The translations under genes and the position numbers were made by a program. This document shows, piece after piece, positions 1 to 12,000 of a stretch of 64,000 nucleotides of DNA. A model generated the notes under the pieces. The model did no database searches and was not told the origin of the DNA. It saw only the letters and a program-made list of their open reading frames with translations. The stretch's first letter is position 1. Every line of letters starts with the position of its first letter. The stretch is from Pyxicephalus adspersus (lineage: Eukaryota; Chordata; Amphibia; Anura; Pyxicephalidae): NCBI RefSeq assembly GCF_032062135.1, contig NC_092858.1, positions 162,274,287 through 162,338,286 of the forward strand. Direction: 5' to 3'.

Positions 1-1840
1 GTTAGGGATGCTGCAGGCACAGAGGACTAGATTTATTTCTACCACCTAGAATGACGCCTTTTGAGTGAATAAGCAGGACACGCTATACTGCTGTCGCACA
101 CAGTGTGGGTTGCTGGCCAGATAAATGTATCTTAAAAGGTATTTCATGCAATTGAGGGCTTCCAGCCTTTGGATAACTGTTTGGAAAAGGTCATTGTTGT
201 TCCAACTGTTCCTCTGTTTACAAAGCCAGGTTTATAAAGGTATGGTCATGGTTTGTAACTTGAAGGGCTTGCACAGACCCCTCACACCAATCCTTTTCAA
301 TATCTTTGGAATGATCTGAAATACACATTGTAATTCAGAAATTCTAATGCAATATAGTACCTGATGTACTCTAATCAGGTACCATATGTTCTTTTGGCTA
401 AATAGTCAAAAATTCCTACAGATAAATGTGAAAAATCTTGGGAAAAATCTTCTCACTAGAGTGGAATCTTTTCCAGCCACAAAGACAACCATTACATATA
501 AATTCCCATTGTTTCATAATGATATCTTACCAACTTACAAAGGTGTAATGGTTCAAAAAAAAATGGACCATATATCGTATTGCAGGTACCCCTTAATACT
601 CTGGGTTTGGTTTGAAATGGTCATAATGTGGGGGGCTGGATGTCCCAGATGGGAATCTCTCCTGGGGTGCCCCAGGGATATAGAAAACCACTTGCTGTCT
701 GCCCAGAACTTTGATACCGGCTTGAGATAGAAGAGATTAATAGGCGTGCACTGTTTTTCAAAATAGACTAAGAATTCAGTTTTGGTGCTACTAAGAATGT
801 GTTAAAAAGATGATGTAATGTATCCATATATCCAACCTATGGATTCTATTAGCACCTATACATTCTATACAAACATAGTGAAATCTAATTTTTTATATGT
901 AATCAACATTGGACTTCAGTCCAAGAAAGCAGGTCTTTTTTTTTTTTTAACTATTATTTTGTTTTCCTCAAATATGATGACCAGACCTTCCTACAGCAAG
1001 GGCAAGCACTTCCTATCCACAGCTGTCTAATCTTGGAGGAAATTGGTTTATCAGTAATAAAACTGAGACAGGACTAAAAAGATTCACCCATGGGACAGTC
1101 AACGTGCAAAGTCAGTGAGACAAATCTACATCAATGACGTGAAAAAAATACATGGTTTGGGAATTTGCAGATACAATAAACCTGAAATCTTGTTCCCTGC
1201 CTTTGTCAATAGAGCTATAAGAAGTTTACAGCGTGCAATTTAGCGATTTAGCAAGCTCTGGGTAGTGTAAACAAACAGTAAATAAATTTGACTTTGCTTG
1301 ATAGTGTTCAAGTTTTTGAAATAGAATTGCTGCTTGAAGCTATAAATATGGGCTTTGAGAAGTGTAAACTTTCTAAATGGACAAGGACTGATAATAATGT
1401 CTTGTTCACACCAGGACATTTAAAAAAAAAATAGGTCTATCAATCTATATATCTTTCTTTCTGTCTGTCTATTTCTCTATTCATCGATCAGTTCTGAAAT
1501 ACGATCATCTATCAAGAGCTCAATTATAGAAGATCCAATTGCACTAGTAATAATAGCTGTTAGTGGAAGCAAACCTCAGCACAAACCTATAGAAAGACTA
1601 TTTCTAGAGGATTTTTGTGAAGGTAGAGTGTACTTCTATTCTGGATCCCTTTTGAAGAATTTATTTAGGGAAATTAAGTAATGTCAAATCTAACTTTAGC
1701 AGGATTCAGTTCCCTAGCATAAAATCTTTCTTCTGTGCACATCATGTATTCTTCTCTATTAGGGATGTTGGATTATCTTTCCTTAATCTCTCAATTTAAC
1801 TTTTTATGCCAAGAAAGAAGCAAAGGGTATTAGTATGGAG
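1..1840. other. Unassigned AT-rich DNA, no gene seen
   Basis: I see no exon, splice-flanked open frame or recognisable repeat. There is a T-run at about 935-948 and a short impure pyrimidine microsatellite (TCTT/TCTG type) near 1450-1475. Open frames are short and have no protein-like features. Confidence 0.6.
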
Positions 1841-2712
1841 CAGGGGTCTCCGGACTTCACTGTTCCTCAGAACTCAGGGGGTCAGACTGTGTTTGATTGG
1901 AAAAAAATGTCTCAGCCATATTACCTGTAAAATCCCATGGCAATCCCACACAGTACTTCCCAGCAAAGCTGTTAGGTTAGCGTTTTCTAACATAGCAGGA
2001 AAGCATGCAGCTGCTCTTCTTAAGGGGCTAGAGGCTATTTTAGCTCCACTTTATCTGTTACCAATTTCCCTGATCTTGGATGGCCCTTGAATTATGCCTG
2101 CCTGCCATCTGCCATGATCTTTCCTGAACCTTTGAATGCACCTTTGCCTGGATTTCATATTATTCCTGCCAGCTGCCTACCTTGGCCTTTGCCTGGGCCT
2201 CAGATCATGTTTACTGCCTTGTGATGGTTGCCCTCTCCTGCCTGTTTGACGTCACCTGTCTCCTCATGGAAGCATTTCAATTCTTTCTCCTTAAGTAGGT
2301 TGGCCCAGAGGTCCATGACTTAATGGCAGGAAAAAGCCCAGTGGCCTCTAAGGTTACTGGCCCATCACAATTTGCAAGGTGCTCTGATGAAGACTAAGTA
2401 TTGATTAGACTCTGTGCCCCTGTCTGCGGACACCCCAACACAACCTTAGTAGAAACAACAATCCTTTGGGGGAAGTAAAAAATTCTCCATGGTCAGTAAA
2501 CAATAGGAATACAATTGACCTGGCAACTGTGGTTAGTGGGAGGAGAATGAAATTCCTTTTGTGTCGATAAAATAAATCGTGCCCTATCCTTGGTATCAGT
2601 GGAAGGAAAAATTTCCCAAGTTGGTAACAGTATAAGGATTCCAAAAGAGACAGTGAAAGGTGAGTGGGAGGCCAGGTCCAGATTGAGGGCTGTAGTTTGG
2701 GACCAATCCTTG
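1841..2712 (+). mobile_element. hAT-type non-autonomous DNA transposon, interrupted
   Basis: The left end reads CAGGGGTCTCCGGACTTCAC and the right end (GGGCTGTAGTTTGGGACC) is a degraded inverted counterpart, the terminal pattern of hAT elements of the 'CAGGGGTCTCCAAACTT' type known to me from frogs. The part at about 2460-2680 has the degenerate 'TGGTATCAGTGGAAGGAA' internal repetition I associate with this family. No 8-bp target duplication is visible (GTATGGAG left, AGCACCTC right). The middle seems to be displaced by another insertion (see 1960-2455). No transposase remains. Confidence 0.5.
1960..2455 (+). mobile_element. Possible LTR fragment nested in the hAT element
   Basis: A C/T-rich stretch dominated by CTGCC/TTGCC words, running from roughly TGTTAGGTTAGCG to AGTAGAAACAACA, interrupts the hAT-type sequence. 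This composition is typical of anuran LTRs and resembles the LTR-like units elsewhere in the window. Boundaries are estimates; no target duplication was found and no coding part is present. It could simply be internal sequence of the host element. Confidence 0.35.
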
Positions 2713-3789
2713 AGCACCTCAATTAAAATGTGATGAGATTTCTTACATACATGAGATTTCTTACATACAATAATAAAACGTGGGTTGGGCTATTATATCT
2801 TCCTTCTCCCATTTTCTCTATGTTGTCTTCACTCGGATCCAGTTCTCAATTTCTGCTGAATAAATAATCTGTTTGTGGTATTTTCCTTTTGCTGACATGA
2901 GTCCTAGTACATAGAAGCAGAACACTCAAAAGGATATGCAAATATACCCTGTGCCACCACTGGTCCCACATCTTATGCTGTATTTCCATAACTATTACAT
3001 TAAGTTTTTATTTAAGAGTTTATTTCACTGGTATTGAAAAGAATACTAAAATATTTTTTTCCTGAAAGACTTACGCAATTATAAATAATCAAAAAAATGA
3101 TAATATGACTAAATTTAAAAATGTTTCATAATTGTTAAAAAAAAGTAGCAAATTAATTCTGAAGCAGGCAAACTACAAAATGTTTTAAAAGAGTAATATG
3201 CACAGAATGTACAAGCACCTTGGTAATCAATTTGGCATTATTCTGGCATGAAGCAAAAGAAAATATTCATTGAAAAGAAACCATAGAAACTCAATAATTC
3301 TTTAAAAGTGCCAGATTTGATCTACCTAAACATAATACTAAATAATTGTGAAAAAAGCAAATACAATAGCAACATTAAAAATAGATGTACAATAAATCTC
3401 AGAATCATGATTCACCAAAGACATGTGTACAGAATACTACTACTATACTTTGGGTAAAATTACCTGTTTACCTGGGTCCATCAAAGGCCTTTAAATCTTA
3501 TGTGATCCCCCTAAAAGAAACAGAAGAAGGGTCAAAAGAATATCTCTGAAACAGATAAAACAAATATTGTATTAAAAATGACAGCAGGTATGGAAAAGAG
3601 TCACCCCTTCAAAATATGTGCTTGCTTTGCAGCTTGAAATGCAGACATACACACAAAAAATCATTTCCAGCTGTATTTACTCAATACAACCCAAAACATC
3701 CAAAACAAAAGAAATAATAGCAACAGTTCAGAAAAAAATAAACTTAAAAAAATGGTATGACAGGGATGGAAGAGGATCACCTCCATGTG
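2713..3789. other. Unassigned AT-rich DNA, no gene seen
   Basis: Very AT-rich sequence with runs of A and T and a short direct repeat of 'ATGAGATTTCTTACATACA' near 2732-2770. No exon or recognisable element could be supported. Confidence 0.55.
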
Positions 3790-3956
3790 TCAGTGCTTTG
3801 TGGAACCACGTTTTGTTTTATTTACAGCATGCAGTCTGTTGGGATACTTCTCTACCAACACATCCAGACTGTGCAATATTTGTCTACTTTTTAAGAACTG
3901 CTCAAGTTGTATTGAGTTGTGACTATTGGTCTTCACATCATTTCAGGTAGGCCATG
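3790..3956 (-). pseudogene. Tc1/mariner transposase C-terminal relic
   Basis: Read on the minus strand, about 38 codons remain open and end in TGA at 3792-3790. They show LEQF (3906-3895), then EKYPNRLHAV (YPNRLH at 3846-3829) and a GSTKH tail just before the stop. This matches the end of Tc1-type transposases, where a leucine-rich ELE/LEQ helix is followed by a 'YPxRLxAVIxAKGG' type segment. These enzymes cut and paste a transposon at TA sites using a DDE/D catalytic triad; none of the catalytic residues is in this piece. The sequence upstream, to about 3956, still resembles the region following the 'SPDLNP' motif but is shortened and carries stops, so the gene is dead. The rest of the transposon was not found nearby. 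I am fairly sure of the family but not of the subfamily. Confidence 0.75.
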
Positions 3957-4097
3957 TAGTCTTTTTTCCTCCAACCACCATGTGGTCAGTTTTGAATTAT
4001 TCTTTTCTATACCCATTATGTGTATTTTACAAATGTTTATCCTGTTCAAAGTGACCACCTAAAAATCACTATGGGCCCAACATGCACCAAGGCAGTA

Positions 4098-4602
4098 CAG
4101 GTAGTCTCCACGTTACAAACAAGACAGGGACTGTAGGATTGTTCTTAAGTTGAATTTGTATGTAACTCAGAACAGGCACATTTTTTTTAATTAACACAAT
4201 TAGGACAGATATTTGTCTCAACATATTATTAGGTAGCATGGTGTCAGTTACTGTATAAAATCCTCACTGTGAGCTTATCACAAACAAAGCAAAAAAAAAA
4301 AAAACTTTATGAAGCCTAGACATTCATTTACTTCTGGAGCAAGCTGTGCTTCGATATGCAAAAAGAAACAGCTGCAGAGTTTGTCATGGTCATTAAAGAG
4401 TTACAAGATGCTACAGATCAGCTTAACTATTAAGATCACCCACAATCTCAGCTGTGTTTAGTAAAAGATTTTTTCTGCAAGTCATGCAAACCGGTCCCTC
4501 CCCCACATCAAGCCTCTGTCCTGCACATGAGCGAGCAGGGAAGCCCAGTTCTAATCTAGGAGTTGTCCGTATGGCAGATGTCCTTAACTCGGGATCTACC
4601 TG
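4098..4602. mobile_element. TA-flanked MITE with CAGGTAG inverted termini
   Basis: The element begins CAGGTAGTCTCCACGTTAC and ends, as the inverse complement, CAGGTAGATCCCGAGTTA. TA dinucleotides lie directly outside both ends (4096-4097 and 4603-4604), as expected for a TA target duplication of Tc1/mariner/pogo-type transposition. The interior of about 500 bp has no transposase frame and includes an A-run near 4291-4304. The 'CAGGTAGTCCCC' termini are familiar from frog genomes. Probably mobilised in trans by an autonomous relative. Confidence 0.65.
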
Positions 4603-4604
4603 TA

Positions 4605-5788
4605 ATGGTTCCTATTTTACTAAGGATGTATTTCTCCCATGCAACATTTGATAGCTATCACATCCTAGAGAGAGCAAAATAGTCCAGTGCAAATGAACCC
4701 CTTACATATTAAAGAGATCTCTACATTAAAAGGAACTTTTACTGGTTCCTCCTACAAAGAAATCATTGGCCAAGAGCATGAGAGGACCTGTAACTTTACA
4801 GATGTATGTATTTATGAAAAAAAAAATCAGTAGGAAAAAGTCTTTAAAAACCTGATAAAAATCTGAATATTTGAGTCATTAGACTTTCCACCTTTTATGC
4901 ATCTCAAGGCATCATTTTAATTTCTCTGGAGTGTTACTTTAAGATTTCAAATACATATAGATTAATTATTTGTAAGGTCACGAAGTTACATGTAATTCAT
5001 TATAAGATTGGAATCATTAAAAAAACAATCAGAAAAGCAATGCTGTGATGATGAGGCCTTTTCAACACTGGAAAGCCTGGCTAAATATCTCATTAACTTT
5101 CTGGTTTCCTCTCCTTGTGTGGCATCTTACAAGGCAAACCTACAAACCCTATTATTTTAAAGAATTACATGAACAAATGCTAGAACATGTTATGATAGAT
5201 GTGGCTAACCTAGTGACCTTGATTGCCTTTCAAAAGCTATAAATCTAGACGGAGAGATATTCCTTTTGCACTTTAAGGCATGCAATAAACTATTGCTTTG
5301 TGCTGGGAATGTATAAATAAATTGCAAGCTGGTACTGTGCCCTCAGTTATGAAATACAGCACAAATAGATGCATATATGAATTTTAAAGGCACATTGAGT
5401 TTAAGTTCTATACTATTTTTATATCTGCAGATCCGTTTTAATTTAAAATGAGTAAACAAATATTTTAATCATTTAGATCCATAATAAATATGTTATTTTT
5501 AATCTACATAGCTAAATATATTCAAGGATTACTCCAAGGCTGCTGTAAAACATGTAATGACTGTTATGTTATTTACTGAGACATTATATCATACAGAAAT
5601 ATTAGCAAATGTTTTGCTTTGGATAGAATAGAAATCACTTTTTTTTTATTTGCTGTTGGTGTCCTGTTGAGGAAATTTCCCTTTATTTTCTGTCTTGAAA
5701 ATTCAACAGGAAGTATGGACCCAAAAACGTTGCCAGGATAGTAAATTTAAAGTAAATTAAAAAAAAATATTAGTAAAAGGATAACTCT
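4605..5788. other. Unassigned DNA, no gene seen
   Basis: AT-rich sequence with scattered short open frames that have no protein-like features. No terminal repeat, tandem array or conserved motif cluster was recognised. Confidence 0.55.
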
Positions 5789-5995
5789 GGACCTGATTTA
5801 ACAAAGCTGGAGAGGATACACTTTCATCAGTGAAGCTGGATGATCCAGCAAACCTGGAATGGATTTCTATAAAGTATTTTGCTAGCAAATGTCTTGAATC
5901 CTGGACCCAATCCATTCCAGGTTTGTTGGATCACCCATCTTTACTGACGAAAGTGTATCCTTTCCAGCCTTGGAGAGCTTTAATAAATCAGGCCC
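5789..5995. mobile_element. Palindromic MITE, GGGCCTGATTTATTAAAGC family
   Basis: The whole 207-bp unit is a long imperfect palindrome. The left arm (ACCTGATTTAACAAAGC, then GGAGAGGATACACTTTCATC, then GATCCAGCAAACCTGGAATG) is mirrored on the right by CATTCCAGGTTTGTTGGATC, GAAAGTGTATCCTTTCCAG and GCTTTAATAAATCAGGCCC. No coding sequence. This is a high-copy non-autonomous DNA transposon that I recognise from frogs; a shortened copy is at 30554-30672. The target duplication is not clear. Confidence 0.75.
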
Positions 5996-7976
5996 AAAGT
6001 TTGTTAGGCAAAGAAGGGTAGAACAGAGACATAGGCTGGAGATGAATTTGCCTAAAATGTTCTAATAGATACAGGATGGTACCATACTTTGTTACCTGGG
6101 AGACAATAATGCCACTAACTACAGGCAAGATGAACTGCCAGAATTGTGACCTTACACCATAGACATGTCAGCCTTCTAAAGTGTAGAGTGAGTGTCCTAG
6201 GAGAATGATCCCATTCTAAAGGGAGGATGCTATAGTGGAAGAAACAGATCAATGCTCTATAAACAGACCATGGTCTGCTTTATTTGCTGGGGTTCCTTGG
6301 ACATTTTCAGTACTCTGAATCTTTTTAAATAGATCAACAATTTATAGTATTGGTATTAGTATTAGAAATGGGTGCCAGTATTTTGGCATATAAGGTAAGG
6401 AATTCATTGATATGAATAAGGATAGGGATATTGGGAAGTTTACATTTTTATCAGGGTTAAAGTGGACCTGAGCTCAAAATGCATTTGTAAGGAACATTTG
6501 GAAATGTTATTGTGTAAGTAAATCCTGAATCCCATTTTATCTTGAATTCTTCAGTGTCAGTGAACGTCCTGCTACTTTGCCTCTATATGTATTGTCATGC
6601 TCTTGTCAAGAGTTTGATGATACCAGAACTTTGCTGCTCACTGTTCTCCTTTCTGGAGTCCTCTACCAAGATAGGTAGTTATAGCGGCTAGGGTCAGGAC
6701 CTGAACTCTGGAAGCTATGTTTTACTTGAAGTGCACCTGGAGGAATAATCAAACCCTATTGTTTACCCAATGTCATCCCCAAGGCTAATGATGTAATAGT
6801 GTAGTTAACTCAATTTCTTTGAAAAAGAATTATCACCAGGTAGCCCCATCTATATGGGGTGTGTTATGTCTCACTGTTGTGGTAAAAAGAAGCAAGGATT
6901 TCTTTCTGGCAATGGTTGCCTGTCAAAGATCAGTGAATAACAAATTCCTTCATAGAGTTCTGTGAAAGGTGTGACTTGTCTGGAAGTAATTATTAGCTTT
7001 TCTTTGATTTGGAAAAAGTATACCTATGCTAAGATATGACACAGCACCTGAATCAGATCTGAAAGAACACTTGGGTAATCTATGTGACCTTCTGGGAATA
7101 CTTTTACGGGAAGCCGCTGAGGGTAGTAAAGCTGCAAAAAAAAATGTTAAATATAGTTTTGAAGATCCGCAAGAGAAATAAATTCTTGTATACCCCTAAA
7201 TTTGACATGATTTCTGCCTAGTGTATTCCAGGAAGTAATGAAGAGTGTTCATCTGAATATTTGGGGGGGCAAGAGGAGAAAGACGCGGCTTGGATTTCAC
7301 AGGGCTGATTGTGTGAAAAGATCCTGAGGACCTGTTGTCTGTGCCATCTGAGAAGATTCGCTTGATGTCTCCATTGGTGTTTCTCCTCACCTCCCATGCC
7401 GAGTTCCCAGCATTGCAGCCGGCATGTACATCTTTCTTGCCTACTGAGTCAGTGGAGGAGAATAAATCTATTAGTTTACGTGGACCAGTGGTTCACTTGC
7501 CCATTCTGCGGTTAGGTTCCCAGGATGCAGGTAGCTCTATTTGTGAGCAACTCATAGAGCTCTGACATCTAAGAATGGCCTTTGTATTTTTGCCTGCTAT
7601 GGAGCATTAGGCTCAGACTGCCATCCCCCACCACTTCAGGTACCATTTCCCCCTCTGGAAGCTATGTTCTAAGGACTGTCTAGAACTTTTATTTGGGAAA
7701 GTTACAATGTTTGAGATAGGGGTAGGATGAGGAGGGGGAATACTGAGAGTGCTCAAAAAGGTTCCAGAGTGAGCCATGCTGAAATGGAAGCAATGGTTTT
7801 ATATTGGAGCACAAGGTGCACTATAGACTTACCAGTTCTGTGGTTTTATATTAGGAGGCCTTCAGTGCCTTCCACTTCTCAACTGCCTGTGCACAGTCAG
7901 CACTAGGGTTTTGTGAGGCATTCTCACAAAAATGTCCTCAAAAAAGTGATGATGGGACCATCAGAAATCACTTTTG
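5996..7976. other. Unassigned DNA, no gene seen
   Basis: Contains fragments that resemble common frog repeats: 'GGGTTAAAGTGGACCTGAGC' near 6455-6475 and 'GGGGTTCCTTGGACATTTTC' near 6289-6308. A short hairpin CCCCATCTATATGGGG is at about 6844-6859. An open frame at 7335-7565 has no recognisable domain and no flanking splice evidence, so I do not call it a gene. Confidence 0.5.
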
Positions 7977-8250
7977 GAGGAGTATCGTGGCTGCATTTAT
8001 GAATGGAGCCGTGGGAATCCTCCTGTCAGTGAGCAATCCCTGGGCAAGCCCTCATTTTAACCTGTAGTGCCCGGGGATCTCTCATTGACATGAGGATTCT
8101 CACAGCTCCATTCATAAATGCAGCCGCGATACTCCTCCTCTCAGAGTCCCGAGTCATGTGGCTTGCGTTTATGAATGAACGCGGCTGTGGGAATCAGAGG
8201 ATTTTTACCACGCTGCATTCATTCATGAGCAGCCAGCGAGATAGAGAAAC
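7977..8250. mobile_element. Palindromic MITE with long GC-rich hairpin
   Basis: An inverted repeat pairs 7977-8032 (GGAGTATCGTGGCTGCATTT, ATGAATGGAGCCGTGGGAAT) with 8079-8138 (ATTCTCACAGCTCCATTCAT, AAATGCAGCCGCGATACTCC). Further arm-like copies of 'TTTATGAATGAACGCGGCTG' follow to about 8250, so the unit may be a double palindrome. No open frame. A related short hairpin is at 15296-15366. Class II MITE by structure; superfamily undetermined. Confidence 0.6.
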
Positions 8251-8289
8251 TCTAACCAGGAATATATAGTACAGGACTGCAACAGCAAT

Positions 8290-8462
8290 CAGAGGAGCGG
8301 AGCTGACAACTTCGCTCCCCTGATTGGTCTTGCGGGTCCCAAAAATTTGGTCTTGCTTGCCGAATTTACAAAGGCCGTTCTCGCCTACATGTTTGGTAAG
8401 CGAGAAAAGCCCAATTCGCGGCAATACCGAATTAAAAAAATTTGCTCCCTCATCCCTAGTCA
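8290..8462. repeat. Frog interspersed repeat ending CTCATCCCTAGT
   Basis: This CpG-containing stretch with CGAATT-type words ends in GCTCCCTCATCCCTAGT, whose complement starts ACTAGGGATGAG, a terminus I recognise from a very common frog DNA repeat. It directly follows the palindromic MITE, and a comparable arrangement recurs at 15296-15575, so the two parts may be one composite element. Confidence 0.45.
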
Positions 8463-9148
8463 GCACACCACTTGAGATATCTGTATCCCTTCTTGACTCA
8501 GTGCCAGCTCTCAGAAAGATGCTGCTCCTCGTAGGAGGCATGTTAAGATAAAGATGTTACAGATAATAAAATCTGGTTATTTAAACATCTAAGGTTGCTT
8601 TACTACCAAAACTGGAAATGAACATGCAGTTTTATATAAATGTGGTTTTCATGGTGACCTGTTACGGGAAAACTGATTGGACTACAAACTTATGTGCTAC
8701 ATGGTGTCAGCATTTATTAAGAGGAAGTGGAGATAGGCAATCACAAAGTGGTCTGTTACAAGAAATGAAAATAAGAGCTGAGAAAATCCTAATAATTTTC
8801 TGTAAATCCAGATTTACTGGGAAAACCACAATATTGTCACTCCAACAGCACCAAGGCAGCTGGATTCAGCATTTTTTCTGAGGTCAAATTTCATGTGAAC
8901 AGACTTTTATTTCATAAGCAAAATAGAACAAAAAGCGAACTTCCACAGTGAGTACTACCCTGAGAAAATGCCTCTACAATCAAAAGGTCCAACAAACTTA
9001 GTCCACATTTTTTAATATGAATATAATAATAAGAAATGTTTTATTATTTGTTACCTAAAATTGTAACATGAAAAAGGTAAAATACAATTTATTATAACAT
9101 GCATATTACATAAAAAATATCATTATAAATGCTTATTTAACACAAACA
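8463..9148. other. Unassigned DNA, no gene seen
   Basis: No recognisable gene or bounded repeat. AT content rises sharply towards 9000. Confidence 0.5.
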
Positions 9149-9238
9149 TGTTTCTAAATATATCTTTGTATTGTATACTATAAAATATATTTTTACATTT
9201 TGTAGTATTACAATACAATACAAATAAATTTAGAAACA
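9149..9238. repeat. AT-rich palindrome, about 90 bp
   Basis: The outer arms TGTTTCTAAATATATCTTTG and CAAATAAATTTAGAAACA are inverted copies, followed inside by TGTATTGTAT against ATACAATACA. It would fold into one imperfect hairpin. It resembles a small MITE or a foldback remnant; no target duplication was seen. Confidence 0.5.
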
Positions 9239-9331
9239 AAGACACAAACTATATTTACATACAAGAGTCAGATGTTCAGGTTGTTTCTAGTATTAATTAC
9301 ACATGTGCCACATCCCACATAATCAATGTTT

Positions 9332-9584
9332 TAAGATTCACAAACAACAAACGGGACTTAAGCACCACATATAAATAGAGGGAAGAATGAAACGATCATG
9401 AAACGGCATATTTTTGCTTAGGTTTTAAATATTTTCATTGAAGAACTTGATTGTAAAGCTACTTTTAACATTAATAAATAAGATAAATAAATAAGTGATG
9501 TTATTGAAACAGTTTTGAGCTATATATGGTATTTAATCTATTTATATTTGCTGTTAAAGTTCCGTTTGTTGTTTGTGAATCTTA
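9332..9584. mobile_element. Candidate MITE bounded by 26-bp inverted repeats
   Basis: Positions 9332-9357 (TAAGATTCACAAACAACAAA, then CGGGAC) and 9559-9584 (GTTCCGTTTGTTGTTTGTGA, then ATCTTA) are inverted repeats matching at 25 of 26 bases, about 200 bp apart. The interior is AT-rich and non-coding and includes TATAAATAGA near 9370. Arms this similar around an unrelated spacer suggest a fairly young non-autonomous element, but the family is unknown to me and I cannot define the target duplication. Confidence 0.5.
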
Positions 9585-11049
9585 ACAAACTATATTTAGT
9601 AAGAGTATTTGCTTATATATCTACAATAAACTAATATCTACTTTGCTGATCTTTGTAAACTTACTTTTATTAAATAGCTATGCCAGAGTTCATTATGCAA
9701 TTATATTCAGGAACCGAATGCAGTGCAAATCAATTATATGCCGATTATCTCTAGTGGTGTGGTTAACCAAAGCTGAAAATACCTTATAAATATTCCTAAA
9801 CGTTCTTTTCTTACTTGCTGGTATTGGCTTAGATTTAAGTGCACTGTGTTCAATTAAAATGTTTCTCACTACTATAAGTTTATCACAGGGGATTTGTTTT
9901 GTTTGAATGGGCAGTTGAAAGGGTGGTATTAATTCAACCCCTACCATCCTCATTCATTTATTATAGGCAGATGCTGCAAGTAGCATCTTCACCGTAGGCA
10001 TGGTGGCTGGTGGTAAGGAACCCTGACTGCAACCTCTCCACTCCTGGTAACTAGCCCTAAAGAACAAACCCTATGTTTTTATAGATTTAAATCAAAATAA
10101 TGACATAAAAAGAAACTATATAGAAATTAGTGAAGGTTATTAAACTCCACATTTTACGTAGCGTTGGCAGGCATCAGTTCTTCACATACCTTTTTACTCC
10201 ACATTAATTATATTAGTAAAACAGAAAATCTAATGCTGGAGACTAAGATATGATCAATGTCATTATTATGTCTAGGGGTTGTGGTAAGGTTGCCATAGTT
10301 AGAGACAGTTTGGCTTCAATAGATGAGATGTTTTATCCCAGTGGATACACAGGCACTGAGTCTAGTCTGCATAACATACTTTTGGATGGGGTTGGATAGT
10401 TTTTCAAGTTATGGCCAAGCCCAGATAAAGGATCTAGAGTGAGACTTCTTGCCAAAGTCCTTTAATTTTTTTTTATTAAGGCACATATGGTGTCTTTGCT
10501 GTTTTAACAGTACCATTTCAGTACTTATGGTATGTTAGCATTTAGATTTGTTCAAGGTAAGGTCGATACTTTAAAACTTTGGTCTTTTATCACTTTTTTC
10601 CAAGGTAAGATTAGCAATAGATATGCCTGTCCATTCCACTGTCACAAAGTAACAAACCATGTGGCATACAAACCACATGTTTAAAGTAGTATCTTTTGTG
10701 TGTTTGGCAGTCTGATCACATCCATACATTTTTTCATCCTATATCCATATCTAGCAATAGGTCATTCTTTCTTTAATCAATAGCCATAACATCTCCTTTA
10801 TTTTCTTTATCTCATGCTCCTTATATATATCATCTTTTCTTTTTAGAAATAATATCCCATCTTTTCATTGCATTTCCAATAGTCTTGGAGAAACCCAGAC
10901 CTGACAGTGTTTGCATTGCAGAAAAGAGGAATTCATAGAGTAGATGTTTACCTTGCAAAGGAAATGCTCATTTGGGTAGGTAGGAGTTATATTGGATGCC
11001 TTTAGGGAAGGGTGGACATAGGGAGGAGCAAAGTTAGCCTCAGCCATTA
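9585..11049. other. Unassigned DNA, no gene seen
   Basis: Non-coding as far as I can see. No bounded repeat, RNA gene or regulatory cluster could be supported. Confidence 0.5.
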
Positions 11050-11113
11050 GGGGTCCCAAGTCACTTTGGCAAGGGGGGCCCAAGTCAGTTCTGCACTGGG
11101 AGCCCAATGTTGG
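11050..11113. repeat. Short tandem repeat, about 24-bp unit, 2.6 copies
   Basis: Units beginning GGGGTCCCAAGTCACTTTGG (11050), GGGGGCCCAAGTCAGTTCTG (about 11074) and GGGAGCCCAATGTTGG (about 11098) are diverged tandem copies. A minus-strand open frame crosses it and repeats an 8-residue motif only because of the tandem structure. Confidence 0.6.
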
Positions 11114-11729
11114 CTACATCCACCACTGCTTTTATGGGTTATAATAATGGTTATTTCAGAGAGTTCTACAGGGTGAGATGGTAACTGTCCTCCACCCTTC
11201 TCTTTAATTTGGACAATGAGGAAAAGGCAGGGTAGAAAGGTAAGGAATAAGTTATGGTAGAATTGCATACAGAAGGAATTTATTGTTTATAAAATCAGTG
11301 AGGTGTTTTGGTACATCCAATAGTATGGGGAACTGAACTCTGACTTTGGTGGTTTTGCTGGCCCTGTTGCCTTGTATGATTTAATAAAACATCTAAAGCT
11401 GGTTCGGTGTGGTTAGTGCGAAGAGTTTGGGTAGTTTGGTCAACTATATACTACAATCAACTATCACCTTCCTGATGACTTTACCACTAGTTAGCTATTT
11501 CAAGTGAAATGTGGATTCATTTTATTTGCACTTATGTTGGTAAATGTTATTTATTTATGCTGCTGTAGTGACTATTTAAACCCAATGTCATGCAGTTCTG
11601 GGGGTTTTTTTGGGGATGGATGAGAAAAACAATCCCAATAATTACCTCTGTCCAGTGTTATTTATCATCACTCATCTACTTGCTACCATAAATACTCAGA
11701 ACAAATGCCCTTTTTTTTATCAATGAGCA
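11114..11729. other. Unassigned DNA, no gene seen
   Basis: No gene, bounded repeat or motif cluster recognised. Confidence 0.5.
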
Positions 11730-12000
11730 TGTCTAAGATTTTGAGAATTAATTTGTTGTGGGTCAGCTAGTGATTCATTCACGCTAATAATCTTGCTGGT
11801 AACATTTCATAATCATATGCTGGCAGGTGTTTCAGTTCCGATAAACTTATTCCAGCAGATGTTCAATACATAACAAACTTTCTAATTAGTTTTCAGAAAA
11901 AGAAACTTACAGTGCAATCTCCTTAGTTTGTTTATATAATGCTCTCATCTGTGACATACTGTTCCTAAAATTTTAACAGGGTGTTTTGGAAAAACATAAT
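11730..12000. promoter_or_regulatory. Candidate conserved non-coding element
   Basis: A repeat-free stretch with balanced composition, broken frames on both strands, and homeodomain-type words (TAATTAG at 11883-11889, GCTAATAATC, CATAATCATATGC). This is the look of vertebrate distal enhancers that are conserved across species. It is a judgement from composition only; there is no alignment behind it. Confidence 0.28.
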
